The position numbers and the translations under genes are program-made. A DNA stretch of 36,238 nucleotides, from NCBI GenBank assembly GCA_025454375.1, contig JALOOO010000019.1, forward strand, positions 1-36,238. The letters are read 5' to 3'. Below the pieces are notes generated by a model. It worked only from the letters and a program-made list of their open reading frames with translations, did not search any database and was not told the origin of the DNA. This document shows, piece by piece, positions 1-7,736 of the stretch; positions within the stretch are counted from its first letter, which is position 1, and every line of letters starts with the position of its first letter. Source of the stretch: Leptolyngbya sp. Prado105. GTDB taxonomy: Bacteria; Cyanobacteriota; Cyanobacteriia; Leptolyngbyales; Leptolyngbyaceae.

Positions 1-270
1 GTCGCCAGATGGTTGACTCGTAACTTGAATCGTTTTTTTCGGTTTCTCAGGCTGTTTTGCCTTGTCTCCAGGTTTGTCTAATTTGGATTGTGGCGTAGAT
101 TTCTCTTCGGGTTTCTCTAATTGGTTTTTGGGGTCAGGCTTTTCTTCGATATTGCTGTCAAGCACTCCTGTGCATTCAAAATTTCTGCCTGCTTTTGGTT
201 TGATGGTGTCAGGGCGAATGATGGATCTTACAGCGCTTGAAAAAGATGAGTTTGAGAGTGCGAGAGTACT
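1..270 (-). CDS. Partial Lys/Pro-rich protein of unknown function, runs off the left edge
   Basis: The minus strand is open for 90 codons from 270 to the edge of the window. The reading is hydrophilic and rich in Lys, Pro, Glu and Gln, with loosely repeated units (QLEKPEEKS, SKLDKPGDKA, KQPEKPKK) that read as coding for a disordered linker. A stop (TGA, 271-273) lies directly upstream and no ATG, GTG or TTG occurs in the first 30 codons of the frame. An ATG at 274 in another frame opens MKYSRTLKLIFF and closes after 21 codons. The two frames could be joined by losing one base in the T5 run at 240-244 (minus strand). So the gene is either frameshifted (real or sequencing error) or starts at a non-standard codon. 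Function is not recognised. The shadow reading on the plus strand here looks non-coding. Confidence 0.45.
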
Positions 271-277
271 TCATAGC

Positions 278-1498
278 CTAACGTCTAGGTAAACCGATAC
301 GGGAATCTAAGTTGAGCGATCGAGTTAGTCTAAGTAGGATGATTTCTGTATTGTCGATGAAGGGAGGACGTGCGATCGTAAATGGGTAATTGTTGTCATT
401 TGCAACCAAAATTGTGTTGGAATCGAGAACGAGAAGATCTTCGATCGTCACAAATGGAAATTGGAATTTTTTCTTTTTATCCTGATTGAGATCATTCGGA
501 TCTTCAATCGTTAATAAATTGACAATTTCTTGTTTTTCAACACATTGATTCTTGTCTTTCTTCGTCAGATCAATTTTGTATATCTTTTTGAATTTCGCTT
601 CTTTTCCTTGTTTTGTATCTCTCTCAATTACTAAGTATTCATTCTCATTAATAACTGCCATATCTCCTATTGCGTATTCTGGATTTTCTAACTTGTAATA
701 TCCAGCGAGTCCGTTAAATTTTCCAGCAGTTGCATCTGCTTGGTAAATCCTCAAAAAATCTGCCGGATCGCCTTTTACAGATCCTTCCAACATCAGATAA
801 AGCTTTGTGCGATCGGGATTCGTCGCCATGCCTTCAAAGCCTTTTGATGCCCCAAGATTTGAACGCTCTGAACTTTGAGGCGATCGCACAAATCCACCTT
901 TGAGATCTGGGGTTGAAATTGGGGGAGCTAGAAGTTTGCCGTACTGATCAAAATGCAGCAGATAAGGTCCGAATTCATCTGCAATCCAAATCGAACGATC
1001 GCTTGCAATCACAAAGGATTCGGGATCGAAATCTGCGCCTGTGAGAATTCGACTGTCTTCGTTCACGAGTTTGAACGGAACTTTGCGATCGTGATCGATG
1101 AGTTGAGTAAAGCTCAGCATTTTGACCTCGCCGTTTCCGCCTCTACCCCGAAAATTAGGCGCAACTCGATAGAGTCTCAGTAAAAAATCTGCGCTATTGT
1201 CTTTTGCTCCAAATCCATTGTCAGTGAGGAACCAAAAAGAATCGCGATCGGCAAATTGTACGGCGCTAAATCCTTGAATCGGCTGCCCGTTAAAACTGCC
1301 TGTGCGTCCGTTGGCTGAGATTTTTGCGCCTGCCTGTGCGCCAGGGACAAATACATCCGCTGGCAAAGCGGCAAATCCGACAAGCTGCGTTGAGCTTTGG
1401 GCAGCAGCAGCAGAGACAAAGAAAAAGCTGAGCAATACGATCGCTAAGAAACGCCCAATCCAGCTTTTGTGAAACAGTCTACTCATGGTGAATAGCAT
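278..1498 (-). CDS. Exported esterase-like activity of phytase family protein
   Basis: A 406-aa protein with an N-terminal signal peptide: basic start, hydrophobic stretch around residues 14-28, and an Ala-rich cleavage region ending AAAAQ. The mature part matches what I know of the phytase-like beta-propeller family (Pfam Phytase-like, PF13449): GFSAVQFADRDSFWFLTDNG, then DPESFVIASDRSIWIADEFGPYLLHF, then GFEGMATNPD. These are propeller-blade motifs with conserved acidic residues. Family members are secreted or periplasmic and are annotated as esterase-like or phytase-like, but the true substrate is not established. A second ATG four codons in (1486) also gives a good signal peptide. Neither start has a clear Shine-Dalgarno, so the exact start is uncertain. 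The gene ends just before the left-edge ORF and is separated from aroE by 83 bases. Confidence 0.8.
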   Translation of the reverse strand: MLFTMSRLFHKSWIGRFLAIVLLSFFFVSAAAAQSSTQLVGFAALPADVFVPGAQAGAKISANGRTGSFNGQPIQGFSAVQFADRDSFWFLTDNGFGAKDNSADFLLRLYRVAPNFRGRGGNGEVKMLSFTQLIDHDRKVPFKLVNEDSRILTGADFDPESFVIASDRSIWIADEFGPYLLHFDQYGKLLAPPISTPDLKGGFVRSPQSSERSNLGASKGFEGMATNPDRTKLYLMLEGSVKGDPADFLRIYQADATAGKFNGLAGYYKLENPEYAIGDMAVINENEYLVIERDTKQGKEAKFKKIYKIDLTKKDKNQCVEKQEIVNLLTIEDPNDLNQDKKKKFQFPFVTIEDLLVLDSNTILVANDNNYPFTIARPPFIDNTEIILLRLTRSLNLDSRIGLPRR

Positions 1499-1581
1499 TT
1501 CATAACAACGTTAAGGAATGGCAATTGCACGAAAAAAGATCGGTTAAGTTCTTCCGTTCAATCTTGACGAATTTTTCAGAA

Positions 1582-2430
1582 TTAAGCCGCTTGTGGCAAG
1601 CCCAAATAACTTTGCAACGATCGACGCATCACAGCAACCGGAACTTCTTGCTGAGTCCAAATTTCTAAAGCCGCCGCACCTTGTTGCACTAGCATCTCTA
1701 GCCCATCGATTGTCCTCGCTCCCTCTCTCTGTGCCTGCTTCAAAAACCGGGTAGGATTCGGAACATAGACGAGATCATACGCGATCGTATTCTCCTGAAT
1801 CTGCTCTGCTTGATGATCTGTAATCGGAGAATCATCAAAATTTGGCGACATCCCGATCGGAGTGCTATTAACGATCAAATCCGCATGAGGCAGAAGATCA
1901 GAAAGCTGATCCCAGGTGTGCAGCTTCAGAGATTTTAAGTTCCAGTAAGCTTGAAATTCCTCAAGCTTACTGCGCCCGATGACATGAATTTCTGCACAGC
2001 CTAGCTCTGCACAGCCTGCAACAACTGCTCTCGCGGCTCCTCCATTTCCCAGCACGATCGCCACAGATTGTGACCACGATCGAGTGCGTAACGGCGAAAG
2101 AAATCCGGTAATGTCTGTATTGGTTCCGCACCAGCCTGATTCACCTTTCCAAACGGTATTTACCGCGCCGATCGCTTTTGCTGCATCGGTGATCTCAGAC
2201 AGGAGAGGAATAATGGCTTGCTTATGGGGAATCGTAATGCTAAATCCTTGCAGATCAATCGCTTCAAAGCCTGCGATCGCAGTTTTAAGATCTCGAACTC
2301 GGAACGGAACATAGACAAAATCTAGCCCCATCTGCTCGATCGCGGCATTGTGCATGATCGGAGAGAGGGAATGCTCGATCGGATCGCCAATCACCCCTAG
2401 AAGCTTCGTTTTACCCGTGATTCGGTTCAT
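1582..2430 (-). CDS. aroE: Shikimate 5-dehydrogenase
   Basis: AroE reduces 3-dehydroshikimate to shikimate with NADPH, the fourth step of the chorismate pathway for aromatic amino acids. The product shows the substrate-binding start [13 protein letters not shown], the catalytic Lys motif (SITIPHKQ), the NTDITGF motif with the catalytic Asp, and a Rossmann glycine loop GNGGAARAV. The frame is open further upstream (to 2463), but the ATG at 2430 puts the family's usual start a few residues before GVIGDP and gives 282 aa. It overlaps the end of minE by 20 bases, so it is probably translated from the same minD-minE-aroE transcript. A metabolic gene coupled to the Min division genes is a positional link only. 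No functional link is implied. Confidence 0.95.
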   Translation of the reverse strand: MNRITGKTKLLGVIGDPIEHSLSPIMHNAAIEQMGLDFVYVPFRVRDLKTAIAGFEAIDLQGFSITIPHKQAIIPLLSEITDAAKAIGAVNTVWKGESGWCGTNTDITGFLSPLRTRSWSQSVAIVLGNGGAARAVVAGCAELGCAEIHVIGRSKLEEFQAYWNLKSLKLHTWDQLSDLLPHADLIVNSTPIGMSPNFDDSPITDHQAEQIQENTIAYDLVYVPNPTRFLKQAQREGARTIDGLEMLVQQGAAALEIWTQQEVPVAVMRRSLQSYLGLPQAA

Positions 2431-2815
2431 TCTCGGTTGGATTGGGCGGTGTGAGCAGTTCAAGTTGCGTATGGTCAGGATCTTCGCTCAGCGTCACTTC
2501 AGTCAGCGTCAAATCTGGGACAATATTGATCAAATCTTCAGGTGTGGGATCAGGAACCGGGCGAATGCGACGGATAGGTAAATTCGCAATCAAAGAAGTC
2601 GATCGCTGATGATTTTCTAACTGAAACTCTGTGCCCTCATCCAATTCCACATAGCGCGAAACCACATCTAGAATTTCTTTTCGCAATTCTTCGATAAGAT
2701 GCGGCGGCAAATCTGCTCGATCGTGAGCTAGGACTAGCTTCAATCGCCGTTTAACATCATTGCGGCTATTGTCGAACCCGCGAGGGAAAAGTCGTTCTAG
2801 GAATTCAGTGATCAT
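2411..2815 (-). CDS. minE: Cell division topological specificity factor MinE
   Basis: MinE drives pole-to-pole oscillation of MinD by binding it at the membrane and stimulating its ATPase, which places the FtsZ ring at mid-cell. The start ([10 protein letters not shown]) is the amphipathic membrane-targeting helix. It is followed by the anti-MinCD segment ([20 protein letters not shown]) and the dimerising beta region ([19 protein letters not shown]). At 134 aa it is longer than E. coli MinE (88 aa). The extra ~45 residues are an acidic, Pro/Thr-rich tail after [13 protein letters not shown] that looks disordered. It lies 49 bases downstream of minD and overlaps aroE. Confidence 0.96.
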   Translation of the reverse strand: MITEFLERLFPRGFDNSRNDVKRRLKLVLAHDRADLPPHLIEELRKEILDVVSRYVELDEGTEFQLENHQRSTSLIANLPIRRIRPVPDPTPEDLINIVPDLTLTEVTLSEDPDHTQLELLTPPNPTENEPNHG

Positions 2816-2864
2816 TGGCTAAAGATGCAAACGGGATAATAAGGATCAGTTCAAAACATCTGAA

Positions 2865-3665
2865 CTATTTTTTCTTGAATTTACCGAAAAGCCTTGAGAA
2901 GAAGCCTTCTGGAGGAGCTTCGAGATTCATTAAGGGTACTCGCTCTCCCTCAAGACGACGCACAATGTTGTCGAATGCGGTTGCAGCTTGTGATGGCGTT
3001 TCTGATAACACGAGTGGTTCGCCTTTGTTAGTCGAGACAATCACTTTCTCATCGTCAGGGACAACGCCGAGCAATTGCACTGCCAAAATCTCTTGTACAT
3101 CCTCGACCGACATCATATCGTTTGCTTGAACCATACCCGGTCTGATCCGGTTGACAATCAAGTTAATGCGTTTGATGCCATTCGCTTCGAGGAGTCCAAT
3201 CACGCGATCGCCATCTCGAACCGCAGCAATCTCTGGAGTGGTGACGATGATCGCTTCGCGTGCGGCTGCGATCGCATTTTGAAAGCCGTTTTCGATCCCA
3301 GCGGGGCAATCGATCAGGATATACTCATACACCCGTGCTAACGCATTCACGAGTTGCCGCATTTGATCTGGAGTGACGGCTTCTTTCGTGCGGTTTTGAG
3401 CCGCAGGCAGTAAGACTAAATTCTGAAACCGTTTGTCTTTGACTAAGGCTTGTTCGAGGCGGCATTGTCCGGCTAAGACTTCCACAGCAGTATAGACGAC
3501 GCGATTTTCGAGTCCGAGCAAGAGGTCTAGATTTCTCAACCCAAAATCAGCATCGATCACAGCAACTTTGCGTCGCCGTTTTGCGAGTGCCATACCGAGA
3601 TTGGCAGTTGTGGTGGTCTTCCCGACTCCACCTTTTCCTGAGGTGATTACGATGATACGAGCCAT
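2865..3665 (-). CDS. minD: Septum site-determining ATPase MinD
   Basis: MinD is a deviant-Walker (ParA/MinD-type) ATPase that dimerises on the membrane with ATP, carries MinC, and is released by MinE. The N-terminus has the signature P-loop GKGGVGKTTT (residues 10-19), followed by the VIDADFGLRNLD switch, the DCPAGIE segment and a C-terminal amphipathic membrane anchor (FFSRLFGKFKKK). The length of 266 aa is typical. It is first in the minD-minE-aroE group. No minC lies upstream: the 210 bases up to mutM hold no gene. No Shine-Dalgarno is evident before the ATG. Confidence 0.97.
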   Translation of the reverse strand: MARIIVITSGKGGVGKTTTTANLGMALAKRRRKVAVIDADFGLRNLDLLLGLENRVVYTAVEVLAGQCRLEQALVKDKRFQNLVLLPAAQNRTKEAVTPDQMRQLVNALARVYEYILIDCPAGIENGFQNAIAAAREAIIVTTPEIAAVRDGDRVIGLLEANGIKRINLIVNRIRPGMVQANDMMSVEDVQEILAVQLLGVVPDDEKVIVSTNKGEPLVLSETPSQAATAFDNIVRRLEGERVPLMNLEAPPEGFFSRLFGKFKKK

Positions 3666-3819
3666 TAATTAAGTTCGCTTTTGAAAGGAACGGAGTTTGC
3701 CGATTACAGGTTTAATAGGATAACAGAATTCGGCATTTCTCTAAGTGCGAATTCTAGAATTGACCGCGAAATAGAGAAAATTCTTGCTGCGATCGAGCGA
3801 TCGATTTAGCATAACGCAG

Positions 3820-3843
3820 CTTAAAAAAGGCGAAAACGCTTCT
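3820..3843 (-). terminator. Possible weak terminator downstream of mutM
   Basis: Read on the minus strand, a very small hairpin (GCG-TTTT-CGC, 3830-3839) is followed immediately by a run of six T (3823-3828). It lies about 40 bases after the mutM stop, where a terminator would be expected. The stem is short, so the call is weak. Confidence 0.35.
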
Positions 3844-3875
3844 CTACAAAGCTTTACCGCTTGTGTGAATCATCA

Positions 3876-4733
3876 TTACGCTTTGCGAAGGCTTTGAGAA
3901 ATAGCGGGCTGGCAATTGGGACAAAAATGCGCCGATCGACCTGCTAATTTCATCCGCTCGATCACGGTGTCACAGACTCGACAGCGATCGCCATCTCGTC
4001 CATAGACCCAGGCGATTCCCCCGTAGTTGCCATTCACCCCGGAGACATCGCGAAAATCGCTAAAACTGGTTCCTCTCGCGGCAATGCTCTCTTTCAAAAC
4101 TCGAATCAAGTTTTCTCGCAGCGTTTTTGCCTGCTCTGGTTTTAAATCAACACACAGCGTTTCAGGGTGGATTCTACTCAAAAATAGGGCTTCATCGGCA
4201 TAGATATTGCCGACCCCTGCGACGAGCATTTGATCGAGTAGAGCGCTCTTAATTGGGCGTTTTCGTCCCTTAAGCTGTGCGTAGAAGTACTCGTCCGAAA
4301 ATTCTGTGGAGAAGGGTTCGTGACCCAATCGCTGCAAGCCTGTGATGATTGTTTTTGGCTCCTGGTCACCCATGACATGCCAAATCTGTCCAAAGGTGCG
4401 CTGATCGACAAAGCGGAGTTCTCGATCGTTGTCAAAAAAGAACCTCACCCGCGTATGTTTGTGCAAGGGTTCAGCCTGATTCATCCATAAAAGCTGTCCC
4501 GTCATCCGTAAATGAACTCCCAACCAGCCCATCGGTTCTAGCTTCGCCAGCAGATATTTGCCGTAGCGATGCCATTCTTGGATTGACAAGCCGAGCAGAC
4601 CGTCGATGAATTCAGCAGCCGTGGGATGCGCGATCGTGCGATCGAGGAAAACGGCTCCACCGATGATCGGTTGATTTAACGTCACCTGGTTCAGTCCCAA
4701 TCGAACCGTTTCGACTTCAGGCAGTTCTGGCAC
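3876..4733 (-). CDS. mutM: Formamidopyrimidine-DNA glycosylase (Fpg/MutM)
   Basis: This base-excision repair enzyme removes 8-oxoguanine and formamidopyrimidines and then cleaves the abasic site. The start PELPEVETVR supplies the catalytic N-terminal Pro (after Met removal) and Glu. The conserved Lys sits in RYGKYLL, the helix-two-turn-helix is in DQMLVAGVGNIYADEALF, and the C-terminal zinc finger is complete (CRVC and CPNC). Length is 285 aa, normal for the family. The start codon is GTG (4731-4733), chosen because the family always begins with this motif. The psaE terminator lies just upstream, so mutM has its own promoter or depends on read-through. Confidence 0.97.
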   Translation of the reverse strand: MPELPEVETVRLGLNQVTLNQPIIGGAVFLDRTIAHPTAAEFIDGLLGLSIQEWHRYGKYLLAKLEPMGWLGVHLRMTGQLLWMNQAEPLHKHTRVRFFFDNDRELRFVDQRTFGQIWHVMGDQEPKTIITGLQRLGHEPFSTEFSDEYFYAQLKGRKRPIKSALLDQMLVAGVGNIYADEALFLSRIHPETLCVDLKPEQAKTLRENLIRVLKESIAARGTSFSDFRDVSGVNGNYGGIAWVYGRDGDRCRVCDTVIERMKLAGRSAHFCPNCQPAISQSLRKA

Positions 4734-4751
4734 TCAAGACTCACTTGTAAT

Positions 4752-4793
4752 AAAAAACCGGGCAAGAACAAACAGAAGAAACGTTCTTACCCG
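4752..4793 (-). terminator. Intrinsic terminator of psaE
   Basis: On the minus strand, an 11-bp stem (CGGGTAAGAAC with GTTCTTGCCCG, one G-T pair; arms 4783-4793 and 4759-4769) closes a 13-base loop and is followed by GTTTTTT. It lies 44 bases after the psaE stop and 20 bases before the mutM start. This is a textbook Rho-independent terminator for a highly expressed photosynthesis gene. Confidence 0.88.
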
Positions 4794-4836
4794 ATTTATT
4801 TTATCAATTACAAAGCCGCGATTTCTCGCGCTCTGG

Positions 4837-5076
4837 TTATTTTGCAGCTTTTGCAGCTTTTTTGGGTGCTTCAACTTCTTCAACTTCGCTGAGGGCGAAA
4901 TTGTTGGTGTTGACACCGCTCGCAGTACCGCTGTACCCGGTATAGTTCACCTTATCAAAGCGCACGATCACTGGATATTTGATACCGCTTTGGTCGATCG
5001 ACGCAACTGTGCCGATGTCGCGATACCAGTAGGACTCTTTTCGCAAAATGCGGACTTTAGAACCACGTTGAACCAT
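4837..5076 (-). CDS. psaE: Photosystem I reaction centre subunit IV (PsaE)
   Basis: PsaE is a small stromal-side subunit of photosystem I that helps dock ferredoxin and supports cyclic electron flow. The 79-aa product starts [20 protein letters not shown], the recognisable SH3-like beta-barrel start, and continues through [12 protein letters not shown] and [14 protein letters not shown] short Lys/Ala-rich tail (KKAAKAAK) extends the usual C-terminus by a few residues. A purine-rich Shine-Dalgarno (AAGGGA) lies about 10 bases before the ATG. It is a single-gene unit with its own terminator. Confidence 0.98.
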   Translation of the reverse strand: MVQRGSKVRILRKESYWYRDIGTVASIDQSGIKYPVIVRFDKVNYTGYSGTASGVNTNNFALSEVEEVEAPKKAAKAAK

Positions 5077-5246
5077 GATTGTTCTTTTCCCTTTATTTTG
5101 AAAATTAACGGACTCGGTGCGGCGATCAATGCGACGACTGCCAGATTTGCCACACGGGGGTCAATTTTCCTCAATTTACTACGCTATCTGAACGCTTAAG
5201 CATCTGGCTTCACAGGTTGAAACATTCTGAAACAAATCGGCTGGAT

Positions 5247-5948
5247 TTAGCGCGATCGCGAATCCGCCGATTGCGTCGGTGAAGTGGGGATTGTTGGCTC
5301 GATCGAGATCCGGAGTGCCTCTGGGAATGAAGGCTGCATCTGAGCCAACCGCTGCCGCGATGCCTCGACTAAAATCAGAACTTCGCGATTAGATGCGACT
5401 ATTCCCGCCTGCGGATTGGCAGGGGGCTGATACAGACTGAGCGTTGTTCTCTGGGTCGTTCGCTGAGGGTGAGGTTGGGCGACTAATACAGGTGTTGTCA
5501 TGACTCTCGCTTGGCGATTGAGTTGAGTTCGTACGCTGATCAGGTCACGAGTCGATCGATATAGGGCACAGTAAACTTGTACCTGTTCTAAGGTTGCGCT
5601 ATCGGTTCCGGCGACTTCTCCGAGTCCTGAAGGTGGAGAGCAGAGCAAATCTGGCTCAGGATAATTTGACTTAAGAAAGCGATCGACCGATGAGGTGTGA
5701 AGAAAAATCTGTCCGCCTAGTGTCTTGAAGCGGGTGGAGTCGGGAATTGTGGCTGAGCGTTCGATGCGATCGAGGAGTCTTACTTGGTCTTGAGTCAGTC
5801 GATAGGCTTTACGCCAGTAATCGCGAGTTGCGTCATCGACTGGTGCGTTGGAGCGGGTACTTGCACCCACTAATGTTGCACCGATTAAAAATGTTGCACC
5901 GATTAAAAATCCAGCCGCCGCCAATCCCGTCAGAAGAACACGCCGCAT
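5247..5948 (-). CDS. Exported protein of unknown function
   Basis: A 233-aa protein with a strongly hydrophobic N-terminus (about residues 4-30, Leu/Ile/Gly/Ala-rich), so it is probably secreted or membrane-anchored. Two cysteines (LLCSPPSG and VYCALYRS) could form a disulfide. The middle is helical (TRDYWRKAYRLTQDQVRLLDRIERS) and the C-terminal third is Pro/Gln/Thr-rich and probably disordered. I do not recognise a family. The hydrophobic segment contains a tandem duplication (FLIGAT FLIGAT) caused by an 18-base DNA repeat. An AGGA Shine-Dalgarno lies about 5 bases before the ATG. Confidence 0.7.
   Translation of the reverse strand: MRRVLLTGLAAAGFLIGATFLIGATLVGASTRSNAPVDDATRDYWRKAYRLTQDQVRLLDRIERSATIPDSTRFKTLGGQIFLHTSSVDRFLKSNYPEPDLLCSPPSGLGEVAGTDSATLEQVQVYCALYRSTRDLISVRTQLNRQARVMTTPVLVAQPHPQRTTQRTTLSLYQPPANPQAGIVASNREVLILVEASRQRLAQMQPSFPEALRISIEPTIPTSPTQSADSRSR
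5872..5907. repeat. 18-bp tandem duplication inside a signal peptide
   Basis: The unit aatgttgcaccgattaaa occurs twice in a row (5872-5889 and 5890-5907). On the minus strand it encodes FLIGAT twice within the hydrophobic core of the N-terminal segment. The duplication preserves the frame. Confidence 0.9.
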
Positions 5949-6190
5949 AAATTCCTGCCCCGTTTTTTATGTCACAGGCGGATTTTCCCCTGTTTATGAA
6001 ATTAATTCAACACTGCCAAAGGGCATCTCTGCCGATTGGCATTCGTATCTTTACGGAATTTTTATTTCAATGGCGTAGCATTCTATGTAAATTCCAAGTC
6101 GCATCCTGATTTTCAAACTTTCGTATGCACTTCTGCGTGATTTTGTATGGATCGCATAGACTCAGGATGGAGCATCGATCAAGCCTCGAA

Positions 6191-6868
6191 ATGTATACCT
6201 ACGCTTTCTTTAAAACCCCAAATTTGTCTCTCCAATTGAGTGAGGGGATCACCGGGAGACTCGAAATGATCGCGATCGCAGGGTTGTCTGCTTTAGTAGA
6301 GCCAGAGTTTGAGCTTGAAGCGATCGAGAAAGATGACACGCAATTGGTGCAGGCAGTTTTGGCGCATGATCGAGTAATTTGCGAGTTGTTTTGGCAAGTC
6401 ACAATTTTGCCGTTGCGATTTGGGACACAATTTTTATCGCGCGATCGTTTGATGAAACACTTGTCAGAGAATGCCAACAAATATTTAGAAAAGCTGGCGC
6501 GGCTTGAAGGGAAAGCGGAATATCGATTGAATTTAACGCCGATCGAGATTGAGTCGTCGAGTGATTCCCAGATCGATAGCAGTCTCAAGGGGCGAGATTA
6601 TTTTGAGGCGAAGCGGCAACAACTTCAGGCACAGCTTGATCAGCAGGAATCCCAGCAGCAAGAATTTCAGCGAATCTTATCTGAAATTGAACAAATTTAT
6701 CCAAATGTGATGCGAAAAGCAGGCTCGGATGGAGTTGAAAGACTCTATCTATTGGTAGATAAGCAAGCAGAGATGGAGCTATATCAACATTTAGATGAAT
6801 GGCAGCATCATTACCCGCATTGGGAGTTGGGATTAGGTGAAGCATTGCCGCCTTATCATTTTGTTTGA
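6191..6868 (+). CDS. GvpF/GvpL gas vesicle family protein, stand-alone
   Basis: The product starts MYTYAFFKTP and contains LSALVEPE, the AHDRVICELF segment and LPLRFGTQF, the pattern I know from GvpL/GvpF proteins (Pfam GvpL_GvpF). This is followed by a coiled-coil rich in Gln (QLQAQLDQQESQQQEFQ), then VERLYLLVD and the HYPHWELGLGEALPPYHFV end typical of the family. Family members are minor gas-vesicle proteins that bind GvpA during assembly. No gvpA, gvpC, gvpN, gvpJ or gvpK is present within the 36 kb, so the role here is unclear. The frame is open to 6125; 6191 is chosen by family similarity and 6167 is possible. Confidence 0.85.
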   Translation: MYTYAFFKTPNLSLQLSEGITGRLEMIAIAGLSALVEPEFELEAIEKDDTQLVQAVLAHDRVICELFWQVTILPLRFGTQFLSRDRLMKHLSENANKYLEKLARLEGKAEYRLNLTPIEIESSSDSQIDSSLKGRDYFEAKRQQLQAQLDQQESQQQEFQRILSEIEQIYPNVMRKAGSDGVERLYLLVDKQAEMELYQHLDEWQHHYPHWELGLGEALPPYHFV

Positions 6869-7055
6869 TAATTGAGCGAATTTGCTATAGTTGCAGATTT
6901 TGAACCTTCCTCAGTTCTCTCTGAAAAGCAGGGGGTCATGAAATCGGAGAAAATGTAGACCCCGGAAGAACCCCCGATGCCGTCCCCCTTGCAAAGCGAT
7001 CGTGTCTTGGGTGGGGCACTCCGGAATCTAACAACTCAAACCGAATTGCTTCAGT

Positions 7056-7436
7056 CTAGAAGCTAGCAGTACAGTCTCTTGACCAGGCTCCTCTAAAGAT
7101 CGTGCCGAAGGTCTTGAAGCAGCTTCCATCTCGCGCCGGTTGGTTGAAGATTTCTCGTCTCGGCTCCCAGAACAATCCAGTTTGCATTTGACCGCGCACA
7201 CTGATATTTTGACTTCCGATCGGTAAAGTTACAGTTCGTTTTGCACCCACAACTAAGCTAGACACTTTAAATTCGCGGCGTTGTCCATTCACGCTGTAGT
7301 TGATTTGGTAGTCTGCGACATAGCCGCCTTGGTTGAATACGGTGATTCTCGGAGAAGATGCAGCGAGAGCAGACATGGAGAGAGCGGGGACGGTTGCGAG
7401 GATGAGAGCGGAGGTGGAAACGATTTGACGAAACAT
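7056..7436 (-). CDS. Small secreted protein with thiol-activated-cytolysin C-terminal-like domain
   Basis: A 126-aa protein with a clean signal peptide (MFRQIVSTSALILATVPALS, cut after ALA). The mature ~100 residues begin ITVFNQGGYVADYQINYSVNG and contain LVVGAKRTVTLPIGSQNISV. This resembles the Ig-like C-terminal domain of thiol-activated cytolysins (IxVxNxGGYVA..., then an ...IPxGAxNIxV... strand), which binds membranes in the toxins. Two cysteines (GSCFKTFG and SRDCTASF) could form a disulfide. There is no pore-forming domain, so it is not a cytolysin. Stand-alone domains of this kind are often secreted proteins of unknown role. The ATG at 7436 is chosen over 7484 because AGGA lies 8 bases upstream and it begins the signal peptide. 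Confidence 0.65.
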   Translation of the reverse strand: MFRQIVSTSALILATVPALSMSALAASSPRITVFNQGGYVADYQINYSVNGQRREFKVSSLVVGAKRTVTLPIGSQNISVRGQMQTGLFWEPRREIFNQPARDGSCFKTFGTIFRGAWSRDCTASF

Positions 7437-7677
7437 GTTCTTTGTCCTTTGTTTGAATGGTTTTGAGCTTCTGAAGAGATACACGTTGGCATTTTTGAGT
7501 TTATGCAGGATGGCTCAAAATCATTGATGCTAGGTGCGATCGCGTTTGCTGAGTCAGGGTTGAAGTGCGATCGTGCTTCTTAATAAAATTCTGTATTTCC
7601 ACCAAAATCAATTCATTGGGCTTGTATTCTGATGTGGAGATGAAAAGCCCCCAATGATGGGTTTGCTCGGTTCTCTG

Positions 7678-7711
7678 AAGCGACCCTCGATCGTTGAATC
7701 AAGAGTCGCTT
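7678..7711. repeat. Stem-loop downstream of sbcD, possible terminator or interspersed repeat
   Basis: AAGCGACCCT (7678-7687) pairs with AGAGTCGCTT (7702-7711) with one wobble pair and a 14-base loop. It lies 26 bases past the sbcD stop on the minus strand, but has no T-run. The adjacent text TTGAAGGGACTTT (7711-7723) recurs almost unchanged at 22232-22243, next to other hairpins, which suggests a small dispersed repeat rather than a classic terminator. Confidence 0.45.
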
Positions 7712-7736
7712 TGAAGGGACTTTCAGTGTTAGTCAA

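Noticed and set aside
62-292. 76-codon open frame on the plus strand
   Set aside because: It has Ser/Phe/Gly-rich low-complexity content and lies opposite a better minus-strand frame with coherent Lys/Pro repeats.
6932-6963. GGGGTC/GACCCC stem in the gap after the GvpF/L gene
   Set aside because: The loop is 20 bases, no T-run follows, and only six pairs form, so it is not a convincing terminator or RNA. I saw nothing else in 6869-7055.
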